Made by a program: the position numbers and the translations under genes. Of a stretch of DNA of 64,000 nt, positions 8,879 through 17,729 are shown piece after piece. The stretch is taken from contig NZ_WELK01000007.1 of assembly GCF_009799925.1 (NCBI RefSeq), positions 102,046-166,045 of the forward strand, read 5' to 3'. Each line of letters begins with the position of its first letter. Position 1 is the first letter of the stretch. Source of the DNA: Pseudomonas sp. R-28-1W-6. Its GTDB lineage: Bacteria; Pseudomonadota; Gammaproteobacteria; Pseudomonadales; Pseudomonadaceae. Under the pieces are notes generated by a model that did not search any database, was not told the DNA's origin, and was given only the letters and a program-made list of their open reading frames with translations.

Positions 8879-9715
8879 TTACTGCAGCATGCTGGTGGCG
8901 GCTTCCATGGCCGCGGAGAGGTCTTCGTCGGCCTGCATGTCGACGTTCGGGTCGAGGCCGAGCTTGGCGAAGGCGGGGATCTTGCTCCAGTCCAGCTGGG
9001 TGTAGGGATGCTCGCTGCCCAGGTAGCTCTGCAGGGTGGCGACCTGGACGATGTCGACGTAGTCGACCTTGGCCGAGTTGCGGGTGAAGTCCAGGTGCTG
9101 GCCCGGCACCATGGCGATCGGCTCGGGGAATTCCCAGGAACGCAGGATCTTGTCGCCGATGATCGGGTGGATCTTCTCGATCACGTGGTTGAGGCTGATG
9201 GAGTCGGCCAGCAGCTCGTTGTGCTCTTCGGCGTAGGTCAGGATCGGTAGGATGCCGATCTGGTGCACCAGGCCGGCGAGGGTCGCCTGGTCGGGCATCA
9301 GGCGGGTGTAGTGTTTGCACAGAACGTGGCAGATGCCGGCGATTTCCGTGCTTTTGTTCCACACTTCACGCATCTTGCGGTCGACCACGTCGCTGGTGGC
9401 CTGGAACATCTGTTCCATGGCCAGGCCGGTGGCCAGGTTGCAGGTGTAGTTGATGCCGAGGCGGCTTACGGCCATCTGCAGGTCGGTGATTTCCTTGCTG
9501 GTGCGCAGCAGCGGGCTGTTGACCACCTTGATGATGCGCGCGGTCAGCGCGGCATCGTTGCCGATCACCTTGCTCAGGGCCGGGATGCTGATGTTCGGGT
9601 CTTCGGCGGCCTCGCGAACCTTCAGCGCTACCTCGGGTAGGGTCGGCAGCACCAGCTCATCGTTTTCGATGGCCTGGATCAGTTCCTGTTGGACTTTTTC
9701 GGCAAGCTTGCTCAT
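8879..9715 (-). CDS. HDOD domain protein
   Basis: A 278-residue soluble protein that is essentially a single HDOD domain: LPTLPEVALKVREAAED near residue 25, KVIGNDAALTARIIKVVNSP near 50, and LAGLVHQIGILPIL near 150. HDOD proteins resemble HD phosphohydrolases but lack a full HD metal site and act in signalling or regulation. It has no fused EAL or kinase domain. It stands alone between the tct cluster and ygfZ and has its own leader region. Confidence 0.9.
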   Translation of the reverse strand: MSKLAEKVQQELIQAIENDELVLPTLPEVALKVREAAEDPNISIPALSKVIGNDAALTARIIKVVNSPLLRTSKEITDLQMAVSRLGINYTCNLATGLAMEQMFQATSDVVDRKMREVWNKSTEIAGICHVLCKHYTRLMPDQATLAGLVHQIGILPILTYAEEHNELLADSISLNHVIEKIHPIIGDKILRSWEFPEPIAMVPGQHLDFTRNSAKVDYVDIVQVATLQSYLGSEHPYTQLDWSKIPAFAKLGLDPNVDMQADEDLSAAMEAATSMLQ

Positions 9716-9823
9716 CTCTGCTCTCGGATCACGCGACCGCTTCAGTGTAGTGCGGTCGGCTCATGGGTCAGGGTTACGCCGGGTTGTACCTTGTTTGCCC
9801 CGGCTTATGCATCCGTTTTCTAA

Positions 9824-10765
9824 TCAGCGCTGGATCTCGCGGTCGCCGTCCAGTTCGTAGGGCAGGCTGAGTACCTGCAGTGGCGGGCCTTCGAGGCTGT
9901 CGAGGCGGATGCGGCCGTCCTGGGCGGCATCTTCCTGGAGCACGGCGAGCAGCTCGCCGCCACTGCCGTTGTGCGCGGCCAGGACCACTTCGCCGACGCT
10001 GGAGCCATGCACCGGCGAGAACAGTTCGGCGCCGATGGACGGAAGCGGGCCCGTGTCCAGGCTGAGACGATAGAGACGTCGCTTGAGCTTGCCGAGATAC
10101 TGCATGCGCGCGACGATTTCCTGGCCGGTGTAGCAGCCCTTCTTGAAGCTCACGCCGCCCAAGGCCTGCAGGTTGATCATCTGCGGGATCAGCTGTTCGC
10201 GGGTGGCGCCGAAGACCTGGCCGATGCCGGCGCGCACTTGGCCCAGCAGCCAGTCGTTGAGCGGCGCTTCGCGCAGTTGCGCGGCCAGGCGCTTGTGCAG
10301 GGTCTCGGCCTGGTCGGCGGGGGCCCAGATTTCGGCGCGGCCATCGCTCAGGCGCAGGGCCAGCAGGCCGTTGTGGCGCACCACGGTATCCGCGGCTTGC
10401 GGCAGGTCGAGGCCCAGGCTGACCAGCGCGCCATCGCCGCCACTGAGACCGTAGCGCACCCAGGCGGCGGATTCGTCGCTCAGGGTCGATTTGGAGAACA
10501 CCGCATATTTCTTCAGCTCGGCCAGTTGCGCCTCGAGCAGCTCGCTGGCCATGGCCAGCAGGTAGCCGTCGCCTTCACCGAGGATGCGGAAGCTCGACAG
10601 CATGCGCCCCTTGGGCGTGCAGCGGGCACCGAGGCTGCTGGTCTGCGCGTCGAGGTAGTTGAGGTTGCAGGTGACCTGGCCCTGGAGGAATTTACTGGCG
10701 TCGGCGCCGCGCACGGCGAGCAGGGCTTCGTGGTTCAGGGGGCAGAAAAAAGCGGAGTCGGCCAT
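9824..10765 (-). CDS. ygfZ: Folate-binding protein YgfZ
   Basis: A 313-residue GcvT-like protein. The diagnostic motif [13 protein letters not shown] is present in the C-terminal half. YgfZ helps maintain or repair certain iron-sulfur enzymes, probably through a tetrahydrofolate-linked reaction in the cytoplasm. It is divergent from sdhE, and ygfZ/sdhE/ygfX sit together in many gammaproteobacteria. Length is slightly below the E. coli protein. Confidence 0.94.
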   Translation of the reverse strand: MADSAFFCPLNHEALLAVRGADASKFLQGQVTCNLNYLDAQTSSLGARCTPKGRMLSSFRILGEGDGYLLAMASELLEAQLAELKKYAVFSKSTLSDESAAWVRYGLSGGDGALVSLGLDLPQAADTVVRHNGLLALRLSDGRAEIWAPADQAETLHKRLAAQLREAPLNDWLLGQVRAGIGQVFGATREQLIPQMINLQALGGVSFKKGCYTGQEIVARMQYLGKLKRRLYRLSLDTGPLPSIGAELFSPVHGSSVGEVVLAAHNGSGGELLAVLQEDAAQDGRIRLDSLEGPPLQVLSLPYELDGDREIQR

Positions 10766-10884
10766 TGGCTGTCGCAGGTAGGGAAGACTGGGGCCTCATC
10801 ATAGAGCCGACCCGCGCGCTTGTCAGCGGGTGCCGAGTGCGCCGCCGCTCGCTATACTGCGCACCTTCCCACAGGAGCCGCTGT

Positions 10885-11139
10885 ATGGCCGACGCTACCG
10901 AACTGAATCGACTCTTCTGGCACAGCCGTCGCGGCATGCTGGAGCTGGATGTGCTGCTGGTGCCCTTCGTCAAGGAGGTGTACGCGACCCTGGATGCCGA
11001 GGATCAGGCGCGCTATCGCAAACTGCTGGAATGCGAGGATCAGGACATGTTCGGCTGGTTCATGCAGCGCGAAGAGCCGGAGGATGCCGACCTCAAGCGC
11101 ATGGTGCGCATGATCCTGGATCGTGTCCAACCCAAGTAA
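10885..11139 (+). CDS. sdhE: FAD assembly factor SdhE
   Basis: An 84-residue protein with the conserved RRGMLELD motif (RGxxE type) near residue 16 and CEDQDMFGW near residue 50. SdhE helps attach FAD covalently to succinate dehydrogenase SdhA. The start has AGGAG nine bases upstream. It overlaps ygfX by 17 bases, so the two are probably co-translated. Confidence 0.95.
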   Translation: MADATELNRLFWHSRRGMLELDVLLVPFVKEVYATLDAEDQARYRKLLECEDQDMFGWFMQREEPEDADLKRMVRMILDRVQPK

Positions 11140-11575
11140 CGGCTTCGAATGCCACTGGCAGGCCTCGCGCCTGCTGCTGGCGAGCTATCTGCTGGCGCTG
11201 TTCCTGGCGCTGCTCACCTTGTGTCTCGTCGCCATTCCGGCCTGGGCGCTGACCCTGGGCGTGCTGTGTTGCCTGGCGCAGGCCGTCTGGGTGTTGCCGC
11301 GTCAGGTGCTGCTCGGTCACCCGTGCGCCTTCAGCGGGTTGCGCTTGGATGAGGATGGCTGGCAGCTGTACAGCCGGGCCAATGGCTGGCAGGCGGTGCA
11401 GTTGCGCCCGGACAGCCTGGCCTTGCCGCTGCTGGTGGTACTGCGCTTTCGCTTGGCTGGCGAGCGGCGCGTGCGCGGGTTGTGCATCCCGCGCGATGCC
11501 TTGTCGCGGGAGCAGCACCGACGTCTGCGGGTACGCCTGAAGTTCAGTCGCCGTAGATGGGCGGCAGCAGAATAG
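11123..11575 (+). CDS. ygfX: YgfX-like inner-membrane protein
   Basis: A 150-residue protein starting at GTG within the end of sdhE. Two adjacent hydrophobic segments (about 19-60) are followed by a cytoplasmic, arginine-rich tail. Position after sdhE and topology match YgfX (CptA), reported as a partner of SdhE affecting morphology or flavinylation. The last 32 bases overlap the end of convergent nadB, which is unusual. Confidence 0.85.
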   Translation: MSNPSNGFECHWQASRLLLASYLLALFLALLTLCLVAIPAWALTLGVLCCLAQAVWVLPRQVLLGHPCAFSGLRLDEDGWQLYSRANGWQAVQLRPDSLALPLLVVLRFRLAGERRVRGLCIPRDALSREQHRRLRVRLKFSRRRWAAAE

Positions 11576-13160
11576 TGTCCTTGGCTTGCGGCAACTGTTC
11601 CGGGTAATCCAGGGTGTAGTGCAGGCCGCGGCTCTCATGACGCAGCATGGCCGAACGGATCATCAGCTCGGCGACCAGGGCCAGGTTGCGCAGCTCGATC
11701 AGGTCGCGGCTGACCTTGTAGTTGCTGTAGAACTCGTCGATCTCGCTGAGCAGCAGGCGCACGCGGTGCTGGGCGCGCTGCAGGCGCTTGTTGGTGCGCA
11801 CGATGCCCACGTAGTCCCACATGAAGCGCCGCAGTTCGTCCCAGTTGTGCGCGATGATCACGTCCTCGTCCGAGTCGGTCACCTGGCTGGCGTCCCAGGT
11901 CGGCAGCTCGCTCGGCATCTCCACCTGGTCCAGTTGGGCGACTATGTCGGCGGCGGCCGAGCGGGCGTAGACGAAGCATTCCAGCAGCGAGTTGCTGGCC
12001 AGGCGGTTGGCGCCATGCAGGCCGGTGAAGCTGGTTTCGCCGATCGCATACAGGCCGGGTACGTCGGTGCGCCCGCTGCTGTCGATCAGCACGCCGCCGC
12101 AGGTGTAGTGCGCCGCCGGCACCACCGGGATGGGCTGGCGGGTGATGTCGATGCCGAACTGCAGGCAGCGCTCGTACACGGTGGGGAAGTGCGCCTTGAT
12201 GAACTCGGCGGGCTTGTGGCTGATGTCCAGGTAGACGCAGTCTATCCCTAGGCGCTTCATCTCATGGTCGATGGCGCGGGCGACGATGTCGCGCGGGGCC
12301 AGCTCTTCGCGCGGGTCGAAGCGCGGCATGAAGCGCTCGCCATTGGGCAGCTTGAGCAGGGCGCCCTCGCCGCGCAGGGCCTCGGTGATCAGGAAGTTCT
12401 TGGCCTGGGGGTGATACAGGCAGGTCGGATGGAACTGGTTGAACTCCAGGTTGCCGACCCGGCAGCCGGCGCGCCAGGCCATGGCGATGCCATCGCCGCA
12501 GGCGCCGTCGGCATTGCTGGTGTACAGGTAGACCTTGGCCGCGCCGCCGGTGGCGAGGATGACGAAACGCGCGTGGCAGGTGTCGACTTCGCCGCTCTGG
12601 CGGTTCAGTACGTAGGCGCCGAGGCAGCGCTGGCCGGGGCGGCCGAGCTTGCGCTCGGTGATCAGGTCGACCGCCACACGCTGCTCCAACAGCTCGATGT
12701 TGGGGCGCTGGCGCGCCTGCTGCAGCAGGGTGTTGAAGATGGCGGCGCCGGTGGCGTCGGCGGCGTGGATGATGCGCCGATGGCTGTGGCCGCCCTCGCG
12801 GGTCAGGTGGAATTCGAAGCCGCCATCCTCGCGCTCGTGTTCATCGCCGCGGGTGAAGGGTACGCCTTGCGCGATCAGCCACTGGATGGCCTCCCGGCTA
12901 TGCTCGACGGTGAAGCGCACGGCATCTTCGCGGCACAGGCCGCCACCGGCGTTGAGGGTGTCGGCGACATGGGACTCGACCGTGTCGGTGTCATCCAGTA
13001 CGGCGGCAACCCCGCCCTGGGCCCAATAGGTCGAGCCATTGGCCAGCTCGCCCTTGCTCAGCACGGCGATGCGCAGGTGCTGCGGCAAGGTCAGGGCCAG
13101 GGTCAGGCCGGCTGCACCGCTGCCAATGATGAGTACGTCGTGCTGATGGTGTTGGCTCAT
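11544..13160 (-). CDS. nadB: L-aspartate oxidase NadB
   Basis: A 538-residue flavoprotein. The N-terminal dinucleotide motif is [14 protein letters not shown]. Substrate and FAD regions include [17 protein letters not shown]-type sequence AAHYTCGGV and the [18 protein letters not shown] motif. It oxidises L-aspartate to iminoaspartate, the first step of de novo NAD synthesis, in the cytoplasm. It is divergent from algU, as in P. aeruginosa, and overlaps ygfX at its 3' end. Confidence 0.97.
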   Translation of the reverse strand: MSQHHQHDVLIIGSGAAGLTLALTLPQHLRIAVLSKGELANGSTYWAQGGVAAVLDDTDTVESHVADTLNAGGGLCREDAVRFTVEHSREAIQWLIAQGVPFTRGDEHEREDGGFEFHLTREGGHSHRRIIHAADATGAAIFNTLLQQARQRPNIELLEQRVAVDLITERKLGRPGQRCLGAYVLNRQSGEVDTCHARFVILATGGAAKVYLYTSNADGACGDGIAMAWRAGCRVGNLEFNQFHPTCLYHPQAKNFLITEALRGEGALLKLPNGERFMPRFDPREELAPRDIVARAIDHEMKRLGIDCVYLDISHKPAEFIKAHFPTVYERCLQFGIDITRQPIPVVPAAHYTCGGVLIDSSGRTDVPGLYAIGETSFTGLHGANRLASNSLLECFVYARSAAADIVAQLDQVEMPSELPTWDASQVTDSDEDVIIAHNWDELRRFMWDYVGIVRTNKRLQRAQHRVRLLLSEIDEFYSNYKVSRDLIELRNLALVAELMIRSAMLRHESRGLHYTLDYPEQLPQAKDTILLPPIYGD

Positions 13161-13249
13161 CTACTGCTGATTCCGCGAAAGGGCGCCGCCTAGTATATAG
13201 AGGGGGTGGCCGGCACAATAGCGGCCTTATGACAGACTAAAATGATCGG

Positions 13250-13276
13250 GAACTTCTTTATACGTTCAGGTTCCAT
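13250..13276 (+). promoter_or_regulatory. Distal AlgU (sigma-22) promoter of algU
   Basis: GAACTT, then exactly 16 bases, then TCCAT. This matches the GAACTT-N16/17-TCtga pattern of AlgU/RpoE promoters. It lies about 265 bases before the algU start and points to autoregulation. Confidence 0.75.
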
Positions 13277-13429
13277 AGACTGTCACCCGTCACCATAGGT
13301 GCCGATCGATCCTGCCAGCAGGGCGGCGTCGATCAGGTAAAAAGATTATCCGGCAGCAGGGCCGCAGGCTCTGTTGCGTTGTTTCGTGCAAGCGTCTCGG
13401 GCGCTGCAGGAAGCCTGTTCGGAGGGGGA

Positions 13430-13456
13430 GAACTTTTGCGCAACGTCCGAGTCTAT
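13430..13456 (+). promoter_or_regulatory. Proximal AlgU (sigma-22) promoter of algU
   Basis: GAACTT, then exactly 16 bases, then TCTAT, about 85 bases before the algU start. Same spacing as the distal promoter, so two AlgU-dependent promoters in tandem are likely. Confidence 0.75.
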
Positions 13457-13515
13457 CTTGGCAGAACGACTTGCTGGCAGACGCAGAACTCCTTCGAACC
13501 CCACGAGGAGTATTC

Positions 13516-14097
13516 ATGCTAACCCAGGAAGACGATCAGCAACTGGTCGAGCGGGTGCAGCGCGGCGACAAACGGGCTTTCGATCTGCTGGTGCTCAAGT
13601 ACCAGCACAAGATTCTGGGGCTGGTCGTGCGCTTCGTGCACGACAGCCACGAGGCCCAGGATGTCGCGCAGGAGGCCTTTATCAAGGCCTATCGTGCGCT
13701 CGGCAATTTTCGCGGCGACAGTGCGTTTTATACCTGGCTGTACCGGATCGCCATCAATACGGCGAAGAATTACCTGGTTTCGCGCGGTCGCCGGCCGCCG
13801 GACAGTGATGTGAGTGCCGAGGATGCGGAGTTCTATGAGGGGGATCATGCACTCAAGGACATCGAATCGCCGGAGCGGCTGTTGCTGCGTGACGAGGTCG
13901 AAGCCACCGTGCATCGCACCATCCAGCAGTTGCCCGAGGATTTGCGCACGGCACTGACTCTGCGTGAGTTTGATGGGTTGAGTTACGAGGACATTGCCAA
14001 TGTCATGCAATGTCCGGTGGGCACCGTGCGCTCGCGGATTTTCCGGGCGCGCGAGGCCATCGATAAGTCCCTGCAACCCCTGTTGCAGGAAGCCTGA
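13516..14097 (+). CDS. algU: Envelope-stress sigma factor AlgU (RpoE)
   Basis: A 193-residue ECF sigma factor, the same length as P. aeruginosa AlgU. Region 2 includes DVAQEAFIKAYRAL and YTWLYRIAINTAKNYL; region 4 includes LPEDLRTALTLREFDGLSYEDIA. It directs transcription of alginate and envelope-stress genes and of itself. Start MLTQEDDQ has a GAGGAG site six bases upstream. It is the first gene of algU-mucABCD and is held inactive by MucA. Confidence 0.98.
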   Translation: MLTQEDDQQLVERVQRGDKRAFDLLVLKYQHKILGLVVRFVHDSHEAQDVAQEAFIKAYRALGNFRGDSAFYTWLYRIAINTAKNYLVSRGRRPPDSDVSAEDAEFYEGDHALKDIESPERLLLRDEVEATVHRTIQQLPEDLRTALTLREFDGLSYEDIANVMQCPVGTVRSRIFRAREAIDKSLQPLLQEA

Positions 14098-14128
14098 GAC
14101 AGCGGCGACAGCCGAGAGAGGAACCGCC

Positions 14129-14716
14129 ATGAGTCGTGAAGCCCTGCAGGAATCGCTGTCCGCGGTGATGGATAACGAAGCGGATGAACTGGAACTGCGC
14201 CGGGTGCTGAGCGCCAGCGACGAGCCCGAGCTGCGCGCCACCTGGGCGCGTTATCAGGTCGCCCGTGCGGTGATGCACAAGGAGTTGCGCGAGCCGCGCC
14301 TGGATATCGCCGCCGCCGTCTCCGTCGCCCTGGCCGACGAGGCGCAGCCGGCCAAGGTCTCCCGCGCCCCGTGGCGCGGCCTGGGGCGCCTGGCGGTTGC
14401 CGCATCGGTGACGGTTGCCGTGCTGGCGGGCGTACGTTTCTACAATCAGGACGAGCTGGGTGGCGCGCAGCTGGCCCAACAGGGTGTGCAGCCCGCTCTG
14501 GCGATGCCGCAAGCCCAGGGCCCGGCAGTGTTGGCGGGCTATACGACGAGCAGCGAGCCGCTGGTGCAGGGTGTGCCGAAGGCGCAGCAGCCGGTTTCCG
14601 GCTGGCATGAGCAGCGTCTGCCCGCCTACCTGCGCCAGCATGCGCAGCAGGCGGCCGCCAATGGCGCTGATTCGGCTCTGCCGTATGCGCGTGCCGCCAG
14701 CCTGGAAAACCGCTGA
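14129..14716 (+). CDS. mucA: Anti-sigma factor MucA
   Basis: A 195-residue protein: an N-terminal cytoplasmic RseA-like domain (EALQESLSAVMDNEADELEL), one membrane segment (about 86-105, LAVAASVTVAVLAGV) and a periplasmic tail. MucA binds AlgU at the inner membrane and is degraded by regulated proteolysis on envelope stress. The reading frame is intact and full length, so no mucoid-type truncation is visible here. It follows algU by 31 bases. Confidence 0.97.
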   Translation: MSREALQESLSAVMDNEADELELRRVLSASDEPELRATWARYQVARAVMHKELREPRLDIAAAVSVALADEAQPAKVSRAPWRGLGRLAVAASVTVAVLAGVRFYNQDELGGAQLAQQGVQPALAMPQAQGPAVLAGYTTSSEPLVQGVPKAQQPVSGWHEQRLPAYLRQHAQQAAANGADSALPYARAASLENR

Positions 14717-14724
14717 GGAGGACC

Positions 14725-15681
14725 ATGCGCGCCTTCCCGTTTCTCCTGTTGTTCGGCAGCTGGCTGGCGTTGCCGGTCCAGGCTGCCGATGCCCAGGACT
14801 GGCTGGGCCGTTTGGCCAAGGCTGAAGAGCAAAGCTTTCACGGTACCTTCGTTTACGAGCGCAACGGCAGCTTTTCCACCCATGCCATCTGGCATCGGGC
14901 CGAGGCGGGTGGCGGGGTGCGCGAGCGCCTGCTGCAGCTCGACGGCCCGGCGCAGGAGGTGCTGCGCGTCGACGGCCGTCCGCAGTGCGTGAGTGGTGCC
15001 CTGACCGACCAGCTCAGCGAGGTACAGTGGCCGGCTCGCGCGCTGGCTCCGGAGCAGCTGGCCAAGCGTTATGAGTTGCGTGTGCTGGGGCGCTCGCGGG
15101 TGGCTGGGCGCGCCGCCGTGGTGCTGGCGCTGAAGCCGCGCGATCAGCACCGCTATGCGGTCGAACTGCATCTGGATGAAGAAACGGCCGTACCGCTCAG
15201 GTCGTTGCTGCTGAGCGAGAAGGGTCAGCTGCTCGAGCGCTTCCAGTTCATCGAGCTGGATACCGTCGGCTCGGTGGCCGACGAGCAGCTGCAGCCCAGT
15301 GCGGCCTGCAAGGCGGTGAGTTTCGGCAAGGCCGACGAGCTTTCCGCGCAGGCCTGGCGGGCGGCCTGGCTGCCGCCGGGGTTCGAGTTGCAGCAGGCTC
15401 TGCGGCGCCGCAGCCCGGCCTCTGCGGAGCCGGTGGCTTGCCTGATGTATGACGATGGTCTGGCGCGCTTCTCGGTCTTTCTCGAGCCGTTGCGTGGTGC
15501 TGCAGTGGAGGATGCGCGCAGCCAGTTGGGGCCGACTGCCGTGGTGTCCCGGCGCATGGCGACGGCGGATGGCGATGTGATGGTGACGGTGGTTGGCGAG
15601 ATCCCGCTGGGTACCGCCGAGCGGGTGGCCCTGTCCATGCAGGCGCTGCAACCCCCTACGACGGGGGCGGTGGCGCAATGA
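14725..15681 (+). CDS. mucB: Periplasmic regulator MucB (RseB)
   Basis: A 318-residue secreted protein with signal peptide ending LPVQA before ADAQDWLGRLAKAEEQ. The FHGTFVYERNGSFSTHAIWHR stretch marks the MucB/RseB N-terminal domain. It shields the periplasmic part of MucA from proteolysis and responds to lipid or envelope damage. It overlaps mucC by four bases (ATGA), implying coupling. Confidence 0.96.
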   Translation: MRAFPFLLLFGSWLALPVQAADAQDWLGRLAKAEEQSFHGTFVYERNGSFSTHAIWHRAEAGGGVRERLLQLDGPAQEVLRVDGRPQCVSGALTDQLSEVQWPARALAPEQLAKRYELRVLGRSRVAGRAAVVLALKPRDQHRYAVELHLDEETAVPLRSLLLSEKGQLLERFQFIELDTVGSVADEQLQPSAACKAVSFGKADELSAQAWRAAWLPPGFELQQALRRRSPASAEPVACLMYDDGLARFSVFLEPLRGAAVEDARSQLGPTAVVSRRMATADGDVMVTVVGEIPLGTAERVALSMQALQPPTTGAVAQ

Positions 15682-16124
15682 TCGAGGAGCGCGGGCGTGT
15701 CGTGGCGCTCGAGTCGGGGGCTGTCTGGGTCGAGACCTTGCGCAAGAGCACCTGCTCCAGTTGCTCGGCCAATGCCGGTTGTGGCCAGGGCCTGATGGAC
15801 AAGCTGGGCGTTGGTCGTAGCCGGGGCCTGGTGCGCGCCCTCTGCGATCTGCAGGTGCAGGTGGGTGATGCCGTGGTGATCGGTGTGCGCGAGGATCTGC
15901 TGGTGCGTGGCGCCCTGCTGGTCTATCTGCTGCCGCTGGTATGCCTGTTTGCCGCCGCCCTGCTGGCGCAGGCGTTGGGCTTGGCCGAACCACTGGTGAT
16001 CCTGCTGGGCCTGGCCGGGTTGTTCGCGGGCTGGCTCGTGGTGCGTTGGCGCAGTCGTCAAACGGCGGCCGACCCGGCGCTGCAGCCGGTAGTGCTGCGT
16101 GCCATGCTGGTCAGTGCGTGCTGA
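15678..16124 (+). CDS. mucC: SoxR-reducing/RseC-family protein MucC
   Basis: A 148-residue inner-membrane protein with an N-terminal cysteine cluster (CSSCSANAGCG, near residues 27-37) and two adjacent membrane segments (about 76-115). This is the RseC/MucC pattern. Its exact role in alginate control is unclear; the cysteines suggest a metal or redox centre. Start overlaps the end of mucB. Confidence 0.94.
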   Translation: MIEERGRVVALESGAVWVETLRKSTCSSCSANAGCGQGLMDKLGVGRSRGLVRALCDLQVQVGDAVVIGVREDLLVRGALLVYLLPLVCLFAAALLAQALGLAEPLVILLGLAGLFAGWLVVRWRSRQTAADPALQPVVLRAMLVSAC

Positions 16125-16156
16125 ATACTCATTTCTGTGGATGGGAGCTGTCGTCG

Positions 16157-17578
16157 ATGCTTAGCCTGAAATCCTCCGTGTCCGGTCTGTTTGCCCTGCT
16201 GTTGCTGGGGCAGGTGGCTGTGGCGCAGGCGCAATTGCCAGAGTTCACCGAGTTGGTCGAGTCGGCCTCGCCGGCCGTGGTCAACATCAGCACGCGGCAG
16301 AACGTGCCGCAGCGCAATGCCGCGATCCAGGGGCAGATGCCCGATCTGGAAGGCCTGCCGCCGGAGTTTCGCCAGTTCTTCGAGCGCAATCTGCCGCAGG
16401 TGCCGCGCAATCCGAACGGTCGCCAGCGCGAGGCGCAATCGCTGGGCTCCGGCTTCATCATCTCGGGCGATGGCTATGTGCTGACCAATAACCATGTAGT
16501 GGCCGACGCCGACGAGATCATCGTGCGTTTGTCCGACCGCAGCGAGCTGGAGGCCAAGCTGGTCGGGGCCGACCCGCGTACCGACGTGGCGCTGCTCAAG
16601 GTCGAGGGCAAGGGGCTGCCGACCGTCAAACTGGGCAAATCCGACGACCTGAAGGTCGGGGCCTGGGTGCTGGCCATCGGCTCGCCCTTCGGTTTTGACC
16701 ACTCCGTCACTGCAGGCATCGTCAGCGCCAAGGGGCGCAGCCTGCCGAACGAGAACTATGTGCCGTTCATCCAGACCGACGTGGCGATCAATCCGGGCAA
16801 CTCGGGTGGCCCGCTGTTCAACCTGGATGGCGAGGTGGTGGGCATCAACTCGCAGATATTCACCCGCTCCGGTGGTTTCATGGGGCTCTCCTTCGCGATC
16901 CCGATCGACGTGGCGCTGGCCGTGGCCGATCAGCTGAAGACGGAAGGCAAGGTCAGTCGTGGCTGGTTGGGGGTGGTGATCCAGGAAGTGAACAAGGACC
17001 TGGCGGAGTCCTTCGGGCTGGATAAACCGGCCGGGGCGCTGGTGGCCCAGGTGTTGGAAGGTGGGCCGGCCGCCAAGGGTGGGCTGCAGGTGGGCGATGT
17101 CATCCTCGGTATGAACGATCAGCCGATCATCATGTCTGCCGACCTGCCGCACCTGGTCGGTGGTCTCAAGCCTGGCAGCACGATCGAGCTGGATGTGGTG
17201 CGCGAGGGCGAGCGCAAGCGCCTGTCGATGAGTGTCGGGGCGCTGCCGGAAGAGGGTGACGAGGTGGCGATCAATGCCGAGGCCGGTGTCGAGCGCAGCA
17301 GCAATCGCCTCGGGGTTTCCGTGGTCGAGCTGACCGATGAGCAGAAGAAGGCGCTCGATCTGCGTGGTGGCGTGGTGATCAAGGAGGTGCAGAATGGTCC
17401 GGCGGCACTGATCGGTCTGCGTCCCGGTGACGTGATCACCCATCTGAACAATCAGGCCATCGACTCGGCCAAGACCTTCGCCCAGGTCGCCAAGGCGCTG
17501 CCGGTCAATCGTTCGGTGTCCATGCGTGTGCTGCGCCAGGGACGCGCCAGTTTCATTACCTTCAAACTGGCCGAGTAG
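16157..17578 (+). CDS. mucD: Periplasmic serine protease MucD (DegP/DegQ type)
   Basis: A 473-residue HtrA protease. A signal peptide ends VAVAQA; the trypsin-like domain has catalytic His in NNHVVADAD, Asp in DPRTDVALLKV and Ser in GNSGGPLF. Two PDZ domains follow, with binding loops near GWLGVVIQ and RLGVSVVEL. MucD removes misfolded periplasmic proteins and dampens AlgU activation. It is the last gene of the algU operon and is followed by a clear terminator. Confidence 0.97.
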   Translation: MLSLKSSVSGLFALLLLGQVAVAQAQLPEFTELVESASPAVVNISTRQNVPQRNAAIQGQMPDLEGLPPEFRQFFERNLPQVPRNPNGRQREAQSLGSGFIISGDGYVLTNNHVVADADEIIVRLSDRSELEAKLVGADPRTDVALLKVEGKGLPTVKLGKSDDLKVGAWVLAIGSPFGFDHSVTAGIVSAKGRSLPNENYVPFIQTDVAINPGNSGGPLFNLDGEVVGINSQIFTRSGGFMGLSFAIPIDVALAVADQLKTEGKVSRGWLGVVIQEVNKDLAESFGLDKPAGALVAQVLEGGPAAKGGLQVGDVILGMNDQPIIMSADLPHLVGGLKPGSTIELDVVREGERKRLSMSVGALPEEGDEVAINAEAGVERSSNRLGVSVVELTDEQKKALDLRGGVVIKEVQNGPAALIGLRPGDVITHLNNQAIDSAKTFAQVAKALPVNRSVSMRVLRQGRASFITFKLAE

Positions 17579-17597
17579 CGCGGCTTGCCTCACCAGG

Positions 17598-17622
17598 AGG
17601 GCGGTTTCTACCGCCCTTTTTT
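17598..17622 (+). terminator. Intrinsic terminator after mucD
   Basis: AGGGCGG, loop TTTCTA, CCGCCC and a run of six T. It closes the algU-mucABCD operon 20 bases after the mucD stop. Confidence 0.92.
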
Positions 17623-17729
17623 GTGCGCGCCGCCTACTGCCCAGGCGTGACGCCATGGCTGGCAGTCGGGTAGAATGCTCGGCTATTTTCGGCGGGCAGC
17701 CTGCCTGCGGCTTTTTCGAGTGTTGATCC

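Larger units (their letters stand above)
13161..13515. promoter_or_regulatory. nadB-algU intergenic regulatory region
   Basis: 355 bases without a gene between divergent nadB and algU. It holds two AlgU-type promoters (listed separately) and the algU ribosome site GAGGAG at 13505-13510. No other repeat or structure stood out. Confidence 0.8.
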
